A stretch of DNA of 64,000 bases. Origin: Ascidia mentula. Lineage: Eukaryota > Chordata > Ascidiacea > Phlebobranchia > Ascidiidae. A program made the translations under genes and the position numbers. The stretch lies in assembly GCA_947561715.1 (NCBI GenBank), contig OX387198.1, positions 16,554,001 to 16,618,000 on the forward strand. The letters run 5' to 3'. Under the pieces are notes generated by a model, which saw only the letters and a list, made by a program, of their open reading frames with translations, was not told where the DNA came from and searched no databases. Below, piece by piece: positions 31,707 through 45,450 of this stretch. How positions within the stretch are numbered: the stretch's first letter is position 1; each line of letters opens with the position of its first letter.

Positions 31707-32451
31707 TAGTAATGAAAAGCTCGTCTGGCAAAAGAAAAACTTGTTTGTTCGACGTTTCGGTTGTTATACAACAAACCTTCATCAGGATAATGAAGTAAAA
31801 ACGCCCACACGGCGATAAATAGTCACGCGCGCATAAAGCAAAAAAGGCAAAAAAGGGCGAAAGAAACAACACAAGCTAAGAAGCGGGGAGGGGGGAACAC
31901 CATTTGCGCGCCAACCGGACGATACCGAGGTCTAAAGCATAGCGCCTCGAGGTGCGCAAGACCATCACGTTCAACCAGGGGGCATGTCGTGCGATAAACG
32001 GGTGGAAAGAAGTTTCCCTCTTATCATTAAGTGCGAACCCATGTGCGTTTATATGAACAGACTCGATGAACATCCTCTTGTACCTGTCCTTTTCCCGGTC
32101 CAGAATTACTGTGTCCTCAAAATTAACCGTGTGTCCTGTTGCTGCAACATGTTGCGACAATGCCGTCCCTGCCACCTTATTGGGTTTGCCAACATCCCGT
32201 TGATGTTCCTTTAGACGTGTTCAAAGGGCGCGACCCGTCTCACCAATGTACACCTTCCCCGCTTCTTAGCTTGTGTTGTTTCTTTCGCCCTTTTTTGCTT
32301 TATGCGCGCGTGACTATTTATCGCCGTGTGGGCGTTTTTACTTCATTATCCTGATGAAGGTTTGTTGTATAACAACCGAAACGTCGAACAAACAAGTTTT
32401 TCTTTTGCCAGACGAGCTTTTCATTACTAAATAGCATGCCTGGCAGCGTTA
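31707..32451. mobile_element. Penelope-like palindrome, duplicate copy
   Basis: This is the +9,376 copy of 22331-23075, with hammerhead motifs at 31751-31785 (minus) and 32351-32385 (plus) and the GIY-YIG fragment at 31876-32266 (minus). One base differs near 31893, giving KWCS instead of KWCP. Confidence 0.8.
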
Positions 32452-33275
32452 GCAACAAACCGTTTTTTTGTGTATGCTAATTGTGATGCAATAAACTGTT
32501 TCTGCCACTGCCAGACAATACAAATTTAAATGAACTTCATTTGGGCACAAACATTGCACTCCTTGTCACGTGTCACTACAAAAACAGTGCTATTTGTGTT
32601 GTAATCGATTTCTCTTTTTTATGGCGAACTAAGTGCATTTCAGGCTTTCCCAATAAATAATGTTTGCTTATATGTTGATGGACTGTATTTTTATGTTGTG
32701 TTTGAAAAATTCCTACCACGCCCAGGAGGCTTTTCCATGTGGTCGTTGGCATTTTTGATAACCCAGACGCCTCGCCAGTAGCCATATCAAACTGGGTTCA
32801 ACAACATAATACTTGTTAAAGAAAACACATTACATAAATAGTATGGTCTAAAAATCACTCTGCAGAAGTGTTACACCTTTCAGGTTGAAGCCTAATTGGT
32901 CAGTTTTACCATCGCAAGGTATGGTATGAAATTCACTCTGCAGAAGTGTTACACCTCTCAGGTAGACCATCACCCTACGAGGTTACCATCACCCTACGAG
33001 TGTTACACCATTTGGGTCAAAACCCAAAGGTATGGTAGGAAATTCACTTCGCAGGAGTGTTACACCTCTCAGGTAGAGTCCCGATTGGCCAGGTTTACCG
33101 TCACTCCAAGAGTGTTACACCCTTTAGGCCAAAACCAAAAAGGTACGGTATTACAGTCACTTTGCAGAAGTGATAAAACTAAAAAAATTGGGACATTGTG
33201 GTTGTTATGGTATAGTGAATAAATTTCATTTGGCTAGTGTTCTTATTTGTTTAACAGATTGTAATGTTGTTTGAT

Positions 33276-33725
33276 TTACAATGTGCACACAAAATATTTA
33301 TCTTTTTTTGCTTGCTTCTCTGAAAAACCAACACACGTGATGTGAAACCACTGTCCACATCGAGTGCACTCAATCCAAACTTTTTTCAGGGGATTGGCGC
33401 CTTCATCTCCACATACTTTACATGTCTCTATTTCATTTGTGCCTTGAAGACATTTGCCAGCAATTTCCCTAAACATTTCAAGTCTATAGCTGTAGGTACA
33501 AACATTTTGCACAAGTTTTTCTCCAGTTGCTAGCCATTTCGCATACATACATATCATCACTCCACAGCTTGATCCATCTGGCTGTTTTGTTCTGTGTGGT
33601 ATTTCCACAGTGTTAATTTTCCAACCAAACTTTGTTGCCATTAGACAATTCACCATAGCTTTTGCAGTTTGAACATTGCTGTCTGTTTTTACACAAGGCA
33701 TTGCTACTGGTTCTATGTACAGCAT
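33276..33725 (-). pseudogene. Ulp1-PHD fragment, duplicate copy
   Basis: This is the +9,376 copy of 23900-24349, with identical protein. Confidence 0.65.
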
Positions 33726-34602
33726 TTTTCGACCAGGGATTGTATTGGCGTAATTGCTACAAGTGGTAAGGGCTCACATTAGCCCTGGTCGGCCTTATAT
33801 AGTAGCCCACATATGACGTCACGATTACTGGGGCGTTACAGCCAGTGAAGCATTACGCTACATCCTCCCACAACGAATCACCACACATAACAAAAACATT
33901 AAAGATCAAGACGAGCAGGAGGTACAACACGCCGTCCTGACCGTGTATGATACGGCTGAACGTCAGGAAAGGGAACAATATATGCACGATTCCTTCGTAC
34001 ATTTCGACCATTGTGGCGCACAATATATGACCGCGGATTTGTATGTGGCGACAGAACCTTGCATTTTTACTTGGCCTTATCGAAATTGATCCACGCATAT
34101 GTTTCTGGAGACAATCTGGGCAAAGCACGTGTACGGTGACGCGCGTCAAAGTTACGCTTTTGTTTCTCCTTTAAAGTGCATATGACACGTAAAAATAAAA
34201 CATGTTAATAATCAAACTAAGAGATGTTCATAACTCTAGAACATTTTTGGCGAAAAAAGTAGCTTGATACGGCGACTGGTTTCTGAGATACAGCTGATCA
34301 AAGTCGCACTTTTGCCGCTGCGAACGAAATCGTGCAAAAGCGAGATATTGTTGCGTGACGTCATAGAAGGCGCTTCAGTCGTGCGCGAGTGCTGGTGTAG
34401 AAATTGGTGTGTTGATTACGTGTTCAACTGCGATCTGCGTTTCCCTGACTCCTGACTCCTCTTCGTAACTAACCAAACTTGTGTTAGTTTGTTTTATTCA
34501 CCAAAGACGAAAGATATATGTGCAGAATGCAACTGAGAGTAGAATATACAGACGGTGATTCTACGCTAAAGGCGAACCAAAATGTAGAATGGAATGGTGA
34601 AA

Positions 34603-36406
34603 CTACACTAGGCAGAAGCCCAGCGCAGAGTGAATTCCGGCCACAGAAACCACAGATTTCTAGACAATTCATATTAACCAGTTATGCGGCTTGCGTGAGA
34701 ACCGCGATACATAATTACATGTTACGAGCGATTCTCCTGTGTCGTTCCAGAAAATGGGAGTTACACTTCCTGGTACGAACTGCTAAGTCACTCTCATTAC
34801 GTCACGGCATAAACGTTACACTCGTCCTACCGAAAAAAGTGTTTTACAGAATAGGCAAAGAACAACGATATAAGAGAGAAAAGAGAAAATGAAAAGAAAA
34901 ATGGTAGTTTAGCTTTGCCAAAGTACATGTCACAAAACAATGGCCAAACAACAAAACCATGCGTAAAATATGTCAATCAGCAGATACGTGCTTCATCAAA
35001 ACAAAACTAGAGCAAGGATTTTTCCTATTGGGGCTTCAGACATAATAAAGAGTGGGGAGGCATATATTGGGCGACCTTGCTTAATTATGCGCCATGTAGT
35101 ATAAAGCGTCAGGCCCCGTGCTGACATTTGTCATGCAGACACGTTAAGGGTTGAATCAACATTTCACATTTAACAGACGTCAATTACGCAAGGAAAAATA
35201 TCAACTAACGTTTCGGTGACAAGGAGACTTAACAAAGTTTAAAAACCCTTTTACAGAAAGTGAACATAAGGGAATTAGTATTACGTAACCACTGAGGGCT
35301 AGGCATGGCTTAAAAGAGTAGAAACAAAAGTAGTATACACATTACCGGGTAATTTTCGACAATGTTTCGACGTTTGTAGCCAAGATTTCTTGAAATATCC
35401 TTGATGTTTACAATGGCAGGTAAAAATTCAGTTCATTGCGTTTAATAATCCATGACCGTTGACAGCGAAATTGTATAGTCCAACAGCATTCCACAGGTTT
35501 GATTGTAAAGTTCTTGAAATGAAATCCACCTTCCTTCGCGCAACAGACTTTGTCGGGTTTCATTCTTGCCTGTTGGCAACGGTTCCAACACAGCGTGATG
35601 GTCCGCCGGAATTGACAGTGCGATTTCCCGCAGCGACACGCCAACGCCCGCCGGCCGCCCTGGCCAAAACAACGAGACGGAAATTGTGCAGGGTGAAACG
35701 AACATTCACGGAAAATATCCAACGTTGTAGTGGGGAACGATGAAATCCGTGCGTACGCGAATTGAATCTCCTCTAAGCTCGATTAAAGCGCAGGGCTGGA
35801 GTTGACGAATCCTCAGGAAAGCACTTGTGGATGAAAATTTGGAAGAACGGTTGATGAATCCAAGAGAAATGGCGAATAGGCAACCGATCCAATTAGGAAA
35901 CAGAGGAACCTTGAAAACCTCAGCAAGTTTTGAAAGATTTTTGCACGTTAATTTGCAACTGTGCACAATCCCAAGACAGCGAAACGAACGCTGGGATTTT
36001 TGCTTGAATATTGCTTGACAAATATTCAATCAGAAGGCGATTTTGTTGAAAGATTATCGATAGAATCCTCGTGACAGTTAGATGATGAAAGAATTTCGAC
36101 CAAAAATACAACTGGTTTGGTACTCAAGGTCAAGATTTGTCGTTCGTCTTGGAAGAATTTTCTTCATTCTTCTTTGAAGCTTGATGTTCGGGAAACTTCG
36201 CAGTCGAGGGTCACCAAATTGTAGGAATTCACAAAGATGCGCCAAATGAAAAATGAAGCGGTGAGCTACACTAGGCAGAAGCCCAGCGCAGAGTGAATTC
36301 GGGCCACAGAAACCACAGATTTCTAGACAATTCATATTAACCAGTTATGCGGCTTGCGTGAGAACCGCGATACATAATTACATGTTACGAGCGATTCTCC
36401 TGTGTC
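34603..36406. mobile_element. 141-bp direct-repeat element, duplicate copy
   Basis: This is the +9,376 copy of 25227-27030. Two bases near 34832 differ (ccgaaaaaag versus ccccaaaaag), changing one codon of the overlapping frame. Confidence 0.5.
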
Positions 36407-36750
36407 CAGTTTTCTACATTTTTTAGTTGACGTAGAACCGAAAAACTTTGGATATATGTTTGTTGTAGATGTACCTTTCGTTTACGCAAAGTTGTCATGG
36501 CCGTGCCATATGCACTTTAACTTGCCGCGTGAAAATCCCAGACTTGGAATGAAATCTATGAAGTTTCCAAATTTGTAAAATAACTTTGGAGAATAACTTG
36601 TCTTTACAGGTAGGACAACATATTATTTTGAGAAAGCACCCGGATTTTAATCCCAAATTTTTCTCAATGAAGCAATTGAAAGCCATCAATATTTATTCGA
36701 TACATTTATGATAATCACACTGCCTCAAACATAAAAATCTACTTTTTCAG

Positions 36751-39700
36751 CTGAAGAAACTCGAATTATCCAACAACCCGATTGGAGACAGCGTGGCAGC
36801 TTCGGTTGCAAAATGCATCCACAACATTGAAGATGCAAAACTGAGTGGATGCAACCTGACAGATGTGGGTGCCGAAACAACTGTCCGACAACATATGCTC
36901 TTTGCAGAATCCGGTAGGGGTGAACTGTAAAGTGCCTTCAGTGATGAAAAAATACAACATACGTTTTATTTATCCAATATACCAAACCAACGCACTTTAA
37001 TTTTACAAAATTCCGTAAACAAAGCCATCGGAAAAATTTATACAAACAAACCCACGAGAAAGTAAACAAAACTTTAACAGGAAGAAAACCTTTTTCGTTT
37101 TTCCACCAGACGAGCGCACTGACCATTCCCCTTTCCTTGCGTAGTGAGACATGCATATGCAAACATTTATTTTTGCCCCATGATACGGTTCATTCACCCG
37201 TAACTGTAAGTACAGCAAACCCTTGCCGACCTTTTGTTTGTCCGTTTAATTGCCCTAGAGCAAGACTAACCAAGTGGGCAGTCCAGAGTGAGTAGGCTTA
37301 AAATCGGTGGCGTAGAAGAGTTACCGTCAAAAGTCTACGATAGCCCTGGACCGGTGTGTGTCTGATTTTTTTCCGAAAGGATTGTACGAAGACGGTTTGT
37401 TTCGGTTTCTGCTCCCAAGTTCTATCGGATTACAAGATATTATAAAGTGTAGACAATAAACGCGATGTGAACAAGTCTGATTATTTGAGTGGTTTTGTTC
37501 ATGGGTTCTGCGTCCATTGAGAACTCTAAATTTTCCGTGTTTTTTTGTTTTTGAAGTTAAACATCGAGCAAACTAACCTATAAATTATGAATCCCCATTC
37601 TCAAACAATTTTTTGTGCAATAGATTTTAAGTTCATCGATTATCGCTTGCAACACAAATGCAATATTGCCTAAAGCTTTGCCCAATTATTCAGCTAAAGA
37701 GACTCGTCTTATCTGGCAACCCCATAGAGGACATTGGGGCGGCTTCTGTGGCAATTTGCATCGACAATAATAAAAATGTTGACCTGAGTGACTGCGACCT
37801 GACAAGCGTTGGTGCCGAACATCTTTCAGATAATATAGAAATGTTGGAAAACCCGGTAAGGCTCAAAGCTAAATATATATTCTGTTACGTCTTTTAGCCT
37901 TGTGCTGCAAAACATTGTCGCGGGTATTAATGACAATTAAAACACGTCCACATAGTAGCCACTCAAAAATAGAATGAATCGTAGACAATGACGACCGAAT
38001 GCTGTTATAAGTATTACGTTACAAGCCCAATTACTATTTATACATCTACAATATGATTAGTAAATCAAATCTGGATCAAAAAAACCAAAGGCCCCTGGCA
38101 GGCTGTCGATCGCACACCCCTGGCAGGTACATCTACAATACAGGTATGTACAAGATATAATGCGACAATGCAAATCATAATCTTTTTCTAATTCTCAAGA
38201 ACGAAAAAATAGGAACAAGCAGTTGTTCGTGTAGCACAATGGTTCCCAACCTTAATTGTATCGCGTACCACGACGAAGTCCAGCACAGTTTACCATTAAA
38301 ATCGTTGACCTGGAAGCTTAGATCGAAATAGCAATAAAGGTTCGCCTTGTCTAAAAGTTTCGTTAAATTTCCAAATGATTATGTCAACGTGTGTAACACG
38401 GCTAACTCAACAGGTCCCACGGCCAGCTAACCTTGTCACAGGGGTTTGACCGCACCGACAGCAAAGAACAGTATTCTTTTATTCTGCGGCACAGTTAACG
38501 AACTGTGAAACGTTCACTAAACAAAACAAACACATATTAGCGAACAGTGACACATGTAACATGACAGACAATATTTAACTCACCACTACAAGATGCACAA
38601 GGACCGACTTCGAATAGCATATCAACTTAAGTCAATTCACTGCAATTCACAACAGATATTTAACCACCAAAACAGTTTAATGCACGCGGACAAGTTCAAC
38701 ACGTGGCAAACATTAAGACTGCTGGCACTATCCTTGCATCATACAGTTGGTAGGGGCATTATGACGTTCTTATTGTTGTGAAATTTCCTCACATGGAAAG
38801 TTACGCGCACAGAAATCTTACAACGTGCTTTGTTCCATTTTTTGTATTTCCATGCTTTCATTTTCCTAATTTGCCTGATTTATTTTCTAATTTATTTAGA
38901 TGGAGTCTCTGGTTCTTTCCGAAAATGATTTGACCGATGAATGTGTTGAGTCATTGGCTGGATGTATTAACAACACAAAAGAATTTCTTGCCACAGATTG
39001 TGATTTTACACAGGCAGGGAAGGATAAAATTACATCTAATACCGAAGGAGTAGTTCAATTTTAAATCATAAAACATCGCTTTGCGAAAAACAAAAGGTTT
39101 TCCTCTTTTTTTGCCCAGAGACGGTAAAAATAAAGAATATAATCAGAATTGCTCTTCTGGCACTTAGTTTCTAAAGTGTTTATTGGAACCAACGTTTCGT
39201 CTGCCATCCGGCGAGACTTAATTAGTATGCCTGGCAACAAAAATAGCAGTATAAAGAATATAGTCTCTGACGTCAACATATGAAAAAAAGGATACAAATA
39301 TTATTTGTTTATTTTTTTAATCAAAACAAACAAAAAATGCATCGAGACATATCATTGCTGATTAACGTAACGAAAATTGCAATTTGGAATTTTTCTAAAA
39401 GCCTACTTTGCTCAATTGTGTTCGTGTTCTGTGGTTGATGTTACTTGTCTTATTTGAAATAATAATTGAATTTGAACTTTGATTTTTCGGCACACGAATC
39501 TCGTTTGTTTACCTACATTTCGCACACAAGTCTGTCACTTTTTACCTATGCGCCAATTGATTTATTTCTGAAAAACTTGTCCGACAAAATGTCATGTTAC
39601 ACCCATATATAAAACCCTCTAAAACTTCCTGAAATTATCAAACTAAAAACTGCTCAAATTTTGCTCAAGCATTGCTTAAATCAATTACCTTTGTTTTTCA

Positions 39701-40640
39701 ATAAGTTTTTATTCAACTATCGCATAAACATTCCCATTTCACCAGATACGTGGACGGCTCAAATTATGGTATTCCAATAATGAAGTCTCTATGTTGATAA
39801 ACACGTGCACACGTGACACCAACGTACCTTTTCTGCCTGCCGCTAGAACATGCACGCCTCCGTCTGTACTCTATCATAACTTACAGTAGTTTGTTTGGTT
39901 GATTATATTTTTTTTCGAGAACAAATAAAACTACTTTATTATTCTTGCTTTCCTTTTCAATCGGATCGAAAGAATTTTACAAAGGATTTCAACTCACGCT
40001 ATTGAAACTGAACGTTCTTTAAAAACTTCTGGTCGCCTTCAGTAGTTTGCATCGAGTAAACTAAATATCTGTATAATGCGGAATCTATAGAATGATCATA
40101 TAGCGCCATCCTTTGGCAACTCCACACAGTATTTTATAAACCGACGCAAAGGCATTAAAGTTGATTTGAACTAACTTTACATGAAATGTGTGGAATTAAA
40201 TATCTCAGTTGACAAGATTTACTCGTACCAAGGTGTTGTTTTTCAATATGTCAGTGTCAACTTTAGCGTCGCACTCGAGATATTCGTCAACAGGGAATAA
40301 ATATATAAACCTATATGAATATATGTGTGTTTATTTGCCTGATACGACATAAGGAACGTCAAAACGTATTGTTTGTCAACATTTTACCAAGAGAAAGTGT
40401 CGTTGTGTTGCATTGCTAATAAAAAAAAATTGTTTTTGCATTTTCCCACAGCAACTGCATTCGGAGTTCAGTGAACCATCGACCACATTTGCCAGAAACA
40501 CGTGTTTTGCACAAAGGGAGATTTCACCTGATTCAAAAAAATATGAACCTGAAATATTCATCACTACAGAGAACACCGGTGAAGACGAAATTGATTTGAT
40601 GTTTGCCTGCAGAGTTGGATTTACTAAAATCGTCGAATAA
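36751..40640 (+). pseudogene. Orphan LRR array, copy 2
   Basis: Exons 36751-36913 (frameshifted 'C'), 37694-37855 ('R'), 38900-39049 ('M') and 40452-40640 (terminal) are identical to copy 1. A transcript running through both copies would meet the first copy's stop codon. Confidence 0.75.
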
Positions 40641-40786
40641 AGCATGTGATCATAAGCTTTGCTTTTAGCGAAATGCTACGGTCCTGTGAATATTCTTGCC
40701 TTCTTCGTGAAGTAAACCAACGCACAGCAAACTAAATTCTCAGGGAGATGACGTGTGTTTTGTCAACCTGCGCAGAACTATTATTT

Positions 40787-40820
40787 GAAGTCAATAATAT
40801 GCCTGGCAGCATCAGCAACA
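40787..40820 (+). mobile_element. 34-bp PLE tail insertion with 11-bp target duplication
   Basis: The insert 'gaagtcaataatatgcctgg...' carries the PLE tail motif and is flanked by perfect repeats 'aactattattt' (40776-40786 and 40821-40831). The paralogous region at 56685-56705 reads straight through without it. It sits exactly at the right edge of the 9.4 kb duplication. Confidence 0.7.
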
Positions 40821-41001
40821 AACTATTATTTAAAGTGTTTATTTTCTATGCCGTGCGAAACATCAGTTTTTTTGTACCGCAATGTCGTGTACATTAAAAC
40901 CGCTTATTAATTATATCTCTAGGATATTATCGTGCCCTCTTGTACCTGTATAACGTTCACGTGACTTCATTAACTAATAAGTTCAAACCAACCTCTATCA
41001 A

Positions 41002-42655
41002 TGTAACCGAAATTAGTGCAACTCGGTAAACGCCCAGGCTACCCTGCATTGACGTCCAACCGCAAAGACCTGGAGTCGCGCAACCACATTGATGGCTACT
41101 TTTGCATTGATAAGAACAAACGATGATACGTATAATAAAGGATAAAAACGATTGAAGCGTTTGTTTTACCGCTTACATACAACAGTACAGCACTTCATCT
41201 GGCACCCAACAACCAGTCTCCATCTAACAATAGCGCTACAAACCCGTCCATCACACAACGGCGCCTCACAAAAACAACCGGTCCTCACCGCGCGCCACCA
41301 CCAGAGAACTCTCTGGCTTGCCACTGATTATTTCGCCCGTCAGCACCTTAACCAATCAGCGTACCACACGTCTGCCACGCAAACACGACTGCTCAAGCGT
41401 ACCAAACTAAACTGTGAAAAGGTGAAACAAATACCAATACATACTAAATGTGCAGGAAAACAACCAAGAAAAATATGTGAATTAGTGCATAGAGGTAAAG
41501 TGAAAACAAAGAAAGCAACAAAATATGCGTAAAACAAAAACGAAGAAATTCGTTTACACCCCCCACGTTGAAAATTGTCCTATTCCGTTAGGACGATGAG
41601 CTCGTCGCTGATTTCGACGTGGTCGACTGCCGTTCATTTCAGTTTCAGCATCGTTGATGTTAAGAGTCCAAATCACGTCCGGTAACGGCCGAGTAGATCC
41701 TTGCCAGGTTCCTTGGTATCGACAACGTCCCGCGGTGTGTAAATAACGAAATTGTCAGTGTGGTAAAACCAGAGTTCAATCGGCTGCGATTCCTTGCGCG
41801 CTTCGCTAAATGTTCAGTTCCTCCACGACCTTTCGAAGACTTCTTTGTGCTGAGTAGTGTTGTTCACGCTTAGGCCCCCGGTATATTGCACGAAAGACGA
41901 GTGTATAGTGGAACTTAAGCGTGGTCCACTGTGATTAAATTCTTTTCATAGCACACACTGTTATAATCCTCCTCGCACAAGGCAAAATCTCTGTATATGC
42001 CCTGCCGGATCGTAGGCGAAACAGTTTCTTCGGAACATGCCTTCCTGCTTGTAAGCAATTGGTGGTGTCCGTTTCCACATACCAACCAACAGAAGGCATC
42101 GTTAATTAAAGTTAAAAACAACGCTTCATTGATTCGCTTGCTTTCATGCCGTTACAATTCGATTCAAACACGAACACAAATTAGGCAGCATCTTGCACAG
42201 GCATAAAAACGCGGTGACGACAAAATCAAATTAAAAGACATCAAAGCGACGTTCTCTAGGGCCGTGTGACTCCTTATATGCGATAGCAGGGTCCTGGCGT
42301 GCTCGCCAACTGTAACCGAAATTAGCGTATCCCTAACCCGGCTAACGCCCAGGCTATTCGGCACTGTCGGCCTATCGCCAAGACCTGGAGTCACACGACC
42401 AAGGTGGCTACTTTTGTAATAAATTAGGAAGGAGCTAATAGGTATAAATGAGTAAAACGGTAAAAGTACGAAAAAAACAACGTTTGTTCTGAAACAAAAA
42501 GGACTTTCCACTGCACATAGCGTTCAACAACAATTACTTCTCGCGAGCTACCACAAAAAAAACAGTGTTTTCCAATCGCCACCACCAAAGAACTGCCACG
42601 GCTTAATTATCCATCAATCATTCCGCCGCCAGCACGTTAACCAATCAGGATTTGT
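41002..42655 (-). mobile_element. Internally deleted Ty3/Gypsy-type element, minus strand
   Basis: The 3' LTR is 41002-41558 (TGTAAACG...GGTTACA on the minus strand). A G-rich tract just before it (41559-41570) is the polypurine tract. The 5' LTR part is 42311-42655, with the PBS GTTGGCGAGCACGCCAGG next to it (42291-42310). The roughly 730-bp interior retains a degenerate gag zinc knuckle (CFAYDPAGHIQRFC near 42030) and the end of pol, but no protease, RT or integrase. The two LTRs have diverged clearly, so it is old. Confidence 0.65.
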
Positions 42656-45442
42656 CCGAAACTGAGGTTGGTAACCGTTATGCGGTATGCCTGAACTTGC
42701 AGATCAAGCTGAGCAGTTACAAAGACAGTCTTTCGGCATTTCTGTGGAGTGTACTGAGGCTCTGGATAAGTCAACGGTTTATAGTCCGTACAGGCCGGAG
42801 AACTCAATCCCGCAGGAAATAGTAAAATGAAGAATTGACAGGAACGAAGGAAGAAATCAAATACACAGTATGTTGCATCGGGTGGTCGAGGACCACTTGC
42901 TAAAAGAGGCCAACTCCAGACACCGTCAATAAATGCTGCAACAATGCTACAAACAATGTTTGTGACGTGGCAGCAGTGAGAGCAGTATAGTTAACAGAAG
43001 AAAAGGAAGTTGCAAAAGCGTCTCTCGTGCAAGTAATGTCTTTGCTTCCACGAATGCTGTATAGTCAAACGATTGCTTCAGATGATCTGTGTAACTTTCG
43101 CCAAACGATCTATATATGGAGCTGCATTATAGGTACGAACCTGTCATGGTAATTATTTTAAGTGAAACGACATCCTGAGGAATTCCAAATGACGAAAGAT
43201 ATAATTACCTCTGTTTTGGGAGCATCCTGAAAGTTACACTAATTAGTAAAATACGCGTGTTTCGGTTAAATAAGCTTATGAATATGATCTTGACATTATT
43301 TTCCGAAAAACAAAATTGACTCAAACGGTGTCCTAACTGATCTGTTGAATATGTTTCTTGTGCTGTGCGGCAAACGAACCTGCTTCACAAGAGAATATGA
43401 ATTAAAACTTTAATGGAAAGTAAGTTCCTTTGAACAAATTGAGTTCTTCTTAACTCTGTGGTTCAAGCTGATGAACATTACATGAAAAATGGCCAATCTT
43501 CGAAAAGAAAATATATAACATCAGCGTATCATGATGGATTCAGGATAATGAGCAACATATTTTAAAAATAAGGAAAACCTTTTCTATTTTGCAACTTGGG
43601 GAATTTGGCAAAAATGTTGGTAACTATTTTAGTTTTGCACCTAGTTACGTGCCCAACGGATGAAGGTGGTTGTCACAACAAAGTGGAAGTCTCTGCTTGG
43701 TTGTTTGTTTGGCAAAGTCGTCTGATAATCACACCAGCTGCACTGATGAGACCTTATAGGTAAAAACAGTGGTCATCTTTACGCAGCTTACACAATTCTT
43801 TTAGTTTTTCCCAGAATACCACCATGATATGAAACTATAATCTGTGGAAAATGTACTGGCCTAACTAGACTAGAGGGTGAAATTGGTGGATGAGTGCATG
43901 TTTCCAGATTTAGGATTTTAAAGGTATTCTTTGACGAAAATGTGGCAATTTGTGCTATCCAGTGGTTCCGCAGTATTTACTTGTATTGTTGCATTAAAGG
44001 CTATGAAGTTTTAAGTGCCTTTGATTTTCAAATTTTGTTACGATGTAGTTATTACAAATTCTTTTTTAATTTTGCTGAAAAAAGTTTGCTTAGTTAAAGA
44101 GGCAAAAAATACTTTTGTGGTGATTTGGTTGCTCAATGACCCAATACATAAAATTGCAGAAAGTTGTTTGAAATAGTAGAAATGCAACTTACAAAAAAGG
44201 CTTGATATTTTCCTGTATTGCATTATTTTATTATGTATATTTTTTTGCATATTACATATACATTATAGTAATAAACAAATCCTAATTAAACATGTTGTGA
44301 TTTTTACCTTTTGTTGAACAGAGCACAAAAAATAATAGACGTTGGTTTATGACCTACAAATTGTACCAATGATGTTTTGTTTGTGATGAACAAATGCCTT
44401 TCCTCATTACATTGCATGGTTGTACTGTCATCCACTTTATTATCTTCAAAGACATTTTTAAAGTTTTATTCAACACACATTACAGTGATTGCACAGAATT
44501 GTTACAGAAATTTAAATGAACAAAACATTCCAACAAAATACACTGGCTCATTAAACATTTCATGTTTATCTTGTTGAATTGACACACAAAGGCCACTTTG
44601 TTACTATTCAACAACAGAAAACAAAAATGTTGAACTATTCAATCTTGTGTTAGTTAGAACATCTAATACATTGGCAGAAATTTAGGTGATTTGGTAAAAA
44701 AAATGTTATTTTTGTGTGAGCAAAATGTTATTTTTAAGGTGCATATGCTCTTTTCAATTTTCCAGTTTGAAAAACATAGTATGAAACAATTGGGCTGTTG
44801 TAATTGGTGCTAACAAACTTTTTTTTTAAATTGCAAATAAATGCATACGTGAAAAACTGTCTGACAAACAATACAGTTTTAAATTTTACCCAAAGCTAGA
44901 CATTTCCAACTTACTACACATCAACACACTCCTTACAAGGGCTATAGAAGTATGTTGCAATAATTTGGTTACATCTTCAAAAAACACATTGGCGTTAATT
45001 GTTATAGTGCTGTTGATTTTTTACCAAATGTGTGCTTTAACTCAACTGCGTTCTTATCGTTGTAAACTGACCAAAACAGAACATGGGAACGAATTCTTCA
45101 GAAATAAACAGCAATATTCTGGTCTTTCGGATGAAATACAAAACAGCGTTGTCACAGTTATGACCAGCACGTGCAAAAATGTGCTAAGACATATTTTCTA
45201 GCTTGCGTCGGCGCGAGATCCCGTTAAGCCAACTGTCCGTGTATGTATAGACCGTCCTGCGCGAGCACATACGCAATTGAGACAGCTTCTATGTTAATAC
45301 CGCTTAACTTACGGGTTACCAAGTTCTGTAAACAGGCTTTTTCCATCAAACAACAAACCAGCGCAACGAAGTGCTCAATCGTAACGAACCCAAAACGTCA
45401 CAATGAAACAATGGGAGTTGGACTACCATAAGAGTATACTAT
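42656..45442. other. Intergenic, no feature recognised
   Basis: This AT-rich sequence lies upstream of gene B. Short open frames (60-80 codons) show no domain, no consistent splice signals and no repeat shared with other parts of the window. Confidence 0.5.
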
Positions 45443-45450
45443 GCTGTAAC

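Larger units (their letters stand above)
31411..40786. repeat. 9,376-bp tandem duplication, copy 2
   Basis: This is a direct copy of 22035-31410. The junction at 31410/31411 joins 'aactattattt' to 'tatggtgtttag'; the only shared base at the breakpoint is a T. All features of copy 1 recur here at +9,376. It is either a very recent real duplication or an assembly artefact (two haplotypes or a collapsed/expanded contig join). Confidence 0.95.
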
